Shown here: positions 63,743 through 64,000 of the stretch, piece after piece | How positions within the stretch are numbered: the stretch's first letter is position 1 | How the letters are laid out: each line of letters begins with the position of its first letter | From: Rhizosaccharibacter radicis | Lineage (GTDB): Bacteria > Pseudomonadota > Alphaproteobacteria > Acetobacterales > Acetobacteraceae | DNA: 64,000 nt | Direction of reading: 5' to 3' | Assembly: GCA_024508355.1 (NCBI GenBank) | Contig: JAMZEJ010000001.1 | Span: 496,001 to 560,000 of the forward strand | The notes under the pieces: model-generated | The model's input: only the letters and a program-made list of their open reading frames with translations | The model's database searches: none | What the model was told of the DNA's origin: nothing | Translations under genes and position numbers: made by a program

Positions 63743-64000
63743 CCACTACCGTCAACAGCAGCAGCGCCGCCATCGCGACGTTGAACACCCGCAGCCGCAC
63801 CGGGTGATCCAGCAGCCGGGCTCCGGCCGCGCCGAGCAGGGCCCAGGCCCCGACGCAAGGGAGGCTCACCAGGGTGAACACCAGCCCCAGCAGCGGCCCG
63901 AACAGGAGGGCGTCGCCGCCCGGAGGCAGAAAGGTCGCCGTCGCCGCGATGGCCATGAACCAGCCTTTGGGGTTCACCCACTGGAACGCGCAGGCACCGC
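63726..64000 (-). CDS. LysE/RhtB family amino-acid exporter, cut by the right edge
   Basis: The C-terminal 90 residues of a LysE-family translocator. The frame is open to the right edge and reads ...CAFQWVNPKGWFMAIAATATFLPP, the family's conserved helix-4 signature. Two more hydrophobic helices follow (LLFGPLLGLVFTLVSLPCVGAWALLG, FNVAMAALLLLTVVVMLF, described in parts). It probably exports an amino acid or homoserine-lactone-like compound. The N-terminus lies outside the window. Confidence 0.88.
   Translation of the reverse strand, partial: GACAFQWVNPKGWFMAIAATATFLPPGGDALLFGPLLGLVFTLVSLPCVGAWALLGAAGARLLDHPVRLRVFNVAMAALLLLTVVVMLFE

Overview
The window is very G+C-rich by eye, with G or C in nearly every third codon position. 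It reads as chromosomal DNA of an alphaproteobacterium, most likely of the Rhodospirillales/Acetobacteraceae type. Support for this is the order cvpA-purF-SDR, queA-tgt-queG as one coupled operon, several Hint_2-type exoproteins, a LOV histidine kinase and an MlaA/MlaC pair. I see no prophage, insertion sequence, integrase or CRISPR array. The assignment rests on gene content alone.

Layout. 1-8.5 kb holds the 3' part of a LOV (blue-light) hybrid histidine kinase, a quinone-reductase-like gene divergent from an HxlR regulator, a secreted DUF3443-like protein, a luciferase-type monooxygenase, the MsrPQ periplasmic methionine sulfoxide repair pair and an SDR. 8.6-14.4 kb holds a 1359-residue Hint exoprotein followed by a glycosyltransferase. 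14.5-18.8 kb holds cvpA-purF-SDR plus a degenerate HisE-like gene. 18.9-22.2 kb holds a second Hint protein divergent from a large alpha/beta hydrolase. 22.2-25.7 kb is metH. 26.4-37.8 kb is a same-strand cluster: a type I secretion ABC protein with an inactive C39-like domain, an HlyD adaptor, a Sel1-repeat protein, a TPR-GT2-GT4 fusion, a ChW-repeat-like protein and another GT4. 37.9-46.8 kb is mostly housekeeping: ppa, tRNA(CAU), ettA, GNAT, AEC transporter, SDR, mlaC, mlaA and metF. 46.9-53.7 kb holds a GH63-like glycosidase, a TerB/DnaJ protein, two unannotated 59-residue ORFs with regulatory-looking DNA, an MFS transporter and an SDR/HxlR pair. 53.9-64 kb holds ada, an RHH protein, queG-tgt-queA, an SDR/LysR divergent pair, a MATE exporter and a LysE protein cut by the right edge.

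How genes work together. The most interesting part is 8.6-37.8 kb. A small module with a conserved G-W core and an 'FRxDxRAAG' signature is shared by the secreted Hint protein (C-terminus) and the adjacent glycosyltransferase (N-terminus). A weaker copy sits in the TPR-GT2-GT4 protein. With the type I exporter, the Sel1 protein and the ChW-like protein, this suggests a surface protein or glycan assembly and export system whose parts recognise a common ligand. The large Hint protein also carries an internal domain with a Cys/His arrangement like papain-fold (NlpC/CHAP) hydrolases. Elsewhere, the queuosine operon has an unusual Tgt with about 160 extra disordered C-terminal residues, and the 50.5-51.1 kb stretch holds two tiny genes, an SD-masking hairpin and an operator-like palindrome.
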